Assembly (NCBI GenBank): GCA_003567805.1
Contig: PWYP01000065.1
Location: 1 to 8,789 of the forward strand
Source of the DNA: PVC group bacterium
GTDB taxonomy: Bacteria; Verrucomicrobiota; Kiritimatiellia; UBA8416
Reading direction: 5' to 3'
Length of the DNA stretch: 8,789 nucleotides
Below are positions 7,081 through 8,789 of the stretch, in pieces. A program made the translations under genes and the position numbers. How positions within the stretch are numbered: position 1 is the first letter of the stretch; every line of letters starts with the position of its first letter. The notes beneath the pieces were generated by a model that saw nothing but the letters and a program-made list of their open reading frames with translations, was not told the origin of the DNA and did no database searches.

Positions 7081-8354
7081 TGGGTTTTTACATGATTGAC
7101 TTTATGGTTGAGCACTTTCTGACACTGCGGACGTTACTTGGTGAACATATTCTGTTTACGATCGGTACGATGCTGCTCGCTGGATATGTCTTTGGATTTT
7201 TGAGTGGCAAAGTCGGATTGCCGGAAGTCACGGGTTTTATTGTGGCTGGTGCACTCTTGGGAGAAAGTATACTGGGAGTTGTTCCCTTGCGCCTGTCGGA
7301 ACCGATGAAGGTGGTTACCGAAATTGCACTTGGTTTTATCTCGTTAACGATAGGTAGTGAGTTTGCTATCCCGAAGTTACGGCGAGTTGGACGTCCTGTT
7401 ATTGTAATTAGTTTCATTCAATTAATCGGGGTTTTCGTGGTTGTTCTGGCTGGTATGCTGCTTGCCGGTCTGGAACTGGGCTTCGCATTAATCATGGCGT
7501 CGATTAGTACAACATCTTCACCGGCCATCATTGTTGCGGTTGTGCAATCGCTTCGGGCGAGAGGCCTTTTTGTGGATTATGTTTATGGTGTCGTTGCCTT
7601 GCTGGATGCTTCTGCTGTGATTTTATTCGGAATCTGTTTTTCGGTGGCGGCAGGGCTGTTGGGCTGGGGAGGTATCGGGAGTAGCCCGGGAAGTTTGTTT
7701 GTTGCGGCGGTAGTCGAGGTGGTCTTCTCCGTTTTGGTCGGAGTAATAATGGGCATCATCTTGCATCAGAGTTTACGGCGCCAAACCCATAATAACGAGA
7801 TATTGCTGATTGTACTTGGTATTACCTGTTTCTTTACGGCACTAGCAATTGTATTTCATCTTTCGCCCTTGTTGATGAATATGGTGGCAGGTGCCGTCAT
7901 GATTAACATGACCCCCCGCCATCACCGGATCTTTCGTATGCTTGAGCCAGTCATGCCACCGATTTATGCTCTTTTCTTTGTACTTGCAGGGATTAAGCTG
8001 CAAATTGGTCTTTTTGTTAATCCCACTGTTCTGTTACTCGGGGCTGTATATTTGGTTTGCCGCAATCTGGCGAAGTGGGGGACAGTCTATGTGGGGGCGC
8101 GAGTAACAGGATGTTCGGAAGCCATTCAGCACAATATGGGGTTTTGTATGCTGCCGCAAGCAGGCGTTGCGTTGGGGTTGGTGTTGCTGGTTCAGGCATC
8201 GCCGTTAGCCGCAGACATGACAGATGCCCAGCAGGTTGTCGCCGAGACGCTCGTGAATGTGGTGCTACTCTCCGTTTTTGTGAATGAATTACTAGGACCA
8301 CCATTAGCGCGGATGGCCATAGTGCGCGGAAATGACATGGAGGAGGACGAATGA
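7080..8354 (+). CDS. CPA-superfamily monovalent cation:proton antiporter
   Basis: A 424-residue inner-membrane protein with about 12 hydrophobic helices and no cytoplasmic nucleotide-binding (RCK/TrkA-N) domain. Family marks, counted from the ATG at 7080, are GKVGLPEVTGFIVAGALLG near the N-terminus, STTSSPA (143-149) at the unwound helix of the ion site, VVALLDASAVILF with D176, LLMNMVAGAVMIN, FFVLAGIKL, and the late LPQAGVALGL block. Members exchange Na+ or K+ for H+. The residue before the key aspartate is leucine (L175), whereas relatives have Asp, Asn or Gln there. The start overlaps the stop of queG by one base (TGATG). A TTG at 7077 and an ATG at 7092 are alternatives, and none has a clear Shine-Dalgarno site. 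The stop overlaps the EIIA-like gene by four bases, pointing to joint expression and possibly regulation by that protein. The ion transported cannot be read from the sequence. Confidence 0.9.
   Translation: MGFYMIDFMVEHFLTLRTLLGEHILFTIGTMLLAGYVFGFLSGKVGLPEVTGFIVAGALLGESILGVVPLRLSEPMKVVTEIALGFISLTIGSEFAIPKLRRVGRPVIVISFIQLIGVFVVVLAGMLLAGLELGFALIMASISTTSSPAIIVAVVQSLRARGLFVDYVYGVVALLDASAVILFGICFSVAAGLLGWGGIGSSPGSLFVAAVVEVVFSVLVGVIMGIILHQSLRRQTHNNEILLIVLGITCFFTALAIVFHLSPLLMNMVAGAVMINMTPRHHRIFRMLEPVMPPIYALFFVLAGIKLQIGLFVNPTVLLLGAVYLVCRNLAKWGTVYVGARVTGCSEAIQHNMGFCMLPQAGVALGLVLLVQASPLAADMTDAQQVVAETLVNVVLLSVFVNELLGPPLARMAIVRGNDMEEDE
8341..8346 (+). promoter_or_regulatory. consensus Shine-Dalgarno site of the EIIA-like gene
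   Basis: AGGAGG lies within the final codons of the antiporter gene, four bases before the ATG at 8351, and sets the ATGA-overlapping start. Confidence 0.75.
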
Positions 8355-8789
8355 TTTTGTTAGATGCGCTACATGTAGATTGCTGCAGCGTTGATTTTCG
8401 TGCCCGAAACAAAGATGAGGTGCTGCGGAAGCTTGCTGCCATGATGGCCACGCATCCCGCGATTGCAGAGGTTGGAGCCGATACTATTTATCGTTTGCTA
8501 TCGGAGCGGGAAGCCAAGGGTACTACTGGGTTGGGTCGAAGTGTGGCTTTGCCACATGCACGTGTGCCGGGGTTGAAACAGTTTGTAGCGGGATTGGCTG
8601 TAGCACCGAAGGGGGTTGACTTTTCTGCTGTGGATCGGCGTAAGTGTCGGTTGTTGTTCGTGGTACTGGGGCCTGCGGAAGAACCCAGCGGGCACTTGAA
8701 GGCATTGGCTGGCATATCTCGCATCACAGGTTCGGCGCGTCGTCGTCGTGCGCTATTAGAGGCCAAAACCTCCGAGGCATTATATGAGG
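8351..8789 (+). CDS. PTS EIIA type-2 (fructose/Ntr-like) domain protein, 3' partial
   Basis: The frame opens at the ATG overlapping the antiporter stop and stays open to the window edge (146 full codons), so only the end of the domain is missing. The hallmark of mannitol/fructose-type EIIA domains is present: SEREAKGTTGLG (51-62) followed by VALPHAR (65-71). H69 is the predicted phosphorylation site. A later strand RLLFVVLGP fits the fold's core. EIIA proteins accept phosphate from HPr. In the nitrogen-related PTS, EIIA (PtsN) acts as a regulator and not in sugar uptake; in E. coli it controls potassium transport. No EIIB or EIIC gene is visible in the window and the gene is coupled to a cation antiporter, so a regulatory role on that antiporter is inferred. 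A sugar-PTS role cannot be excluded without the downstream sequence. Confidence 0.88.
   Translation, partial: MILLDALHVDCCSVDFRARNKDEVLRKLAAMMATHPAIAEVGADTIYRLLSEREAKGTTGLGRSVALPHARVPGLKQFVAGLAVAPKGVDFSAVDRRKCRLLFVVLGPAEEPSGHLKALAGISRITGSARRRRALLEAKTSEALYE

Noticed and set aside
8017..8451. 144-codon open frame on the minus strand across the antiporter/EIIA junction
   Set aside because: It is antisense to two well-supported genes and its translation shows no domain or coherent fold pattern.

Overview
The window is an 8.8 kb stretch of bacterial chromosome in which every supportable gene lies on the + strand. Eight genes are packed end to end with gaps of 0-20 bases or overlaps of 1-4 bases. 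The first gene runs in from the left edge and the last runs off the right edge. No gene-free stretch exceeds about 20 bases. I see no RNA gene, mobile element, CRISPR array or convincing terminator. The even base composition, Shine-Dalgarno sites of the AGGAGG type, and a very large DUF2723/TMEM260-type membrane protein fused to TPR repeats fit a Gram-negative of the PVC group (for example Kiritimatiellota or Verrucomicrobia). That assignment is an inference from gene content, at low to moderate confidence.

Layout: (1) 1-2949, the C-terminal part of a DUF2723 putative GT-C glycosyltransferase with C-terminal TPRs. (2) 2970-3602, a cysteine-rich protein resembling the YkgJ-type metal-chelating family. 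(3) 3605-4390, a nitrilase-superfamily amidase of the omega-amidase type with an intact Glu-Lys-Cys triad. (4) 4391-5668, a polytopic DUF1576 membrane protein made of two tandem homologous halves. (5) 5665-6018, an unrecognised 117-residue soluble protein whose start overlaps the stop of gene 4. (6) 6031-7080, epoxyqueuosine reductase QueG. (7) 7080-8354, a monovalent cation:proton antiporter of the CPA superfamily. (8) 8351 to the right edge, a PTS EIIA-like protein whose start overlaps the stop of gene 7.

Two translationally coupled pairs stand out. The first is genes 4 and 5, a duplicated membrane protein of unknown substrate plus a small cytoplasmic partner, directly abutted upstream by an amidase. 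The second is genes 7 and 8, an ion antiporter plus a phosphorylatable EIIA-type regulator. The antiporter has Leu-Asp where relatives carry Asp-Asp, Asn-Asp or Gln-Asp at the ion-binding centre. QueG has an extra residue between the first two cysteines of its first iron-sulfur motif. The best candidate for an undescribed system is the amidase / DUF1576 / small-protein unit at 3605-6018. Its biochemical role is hypothetical.
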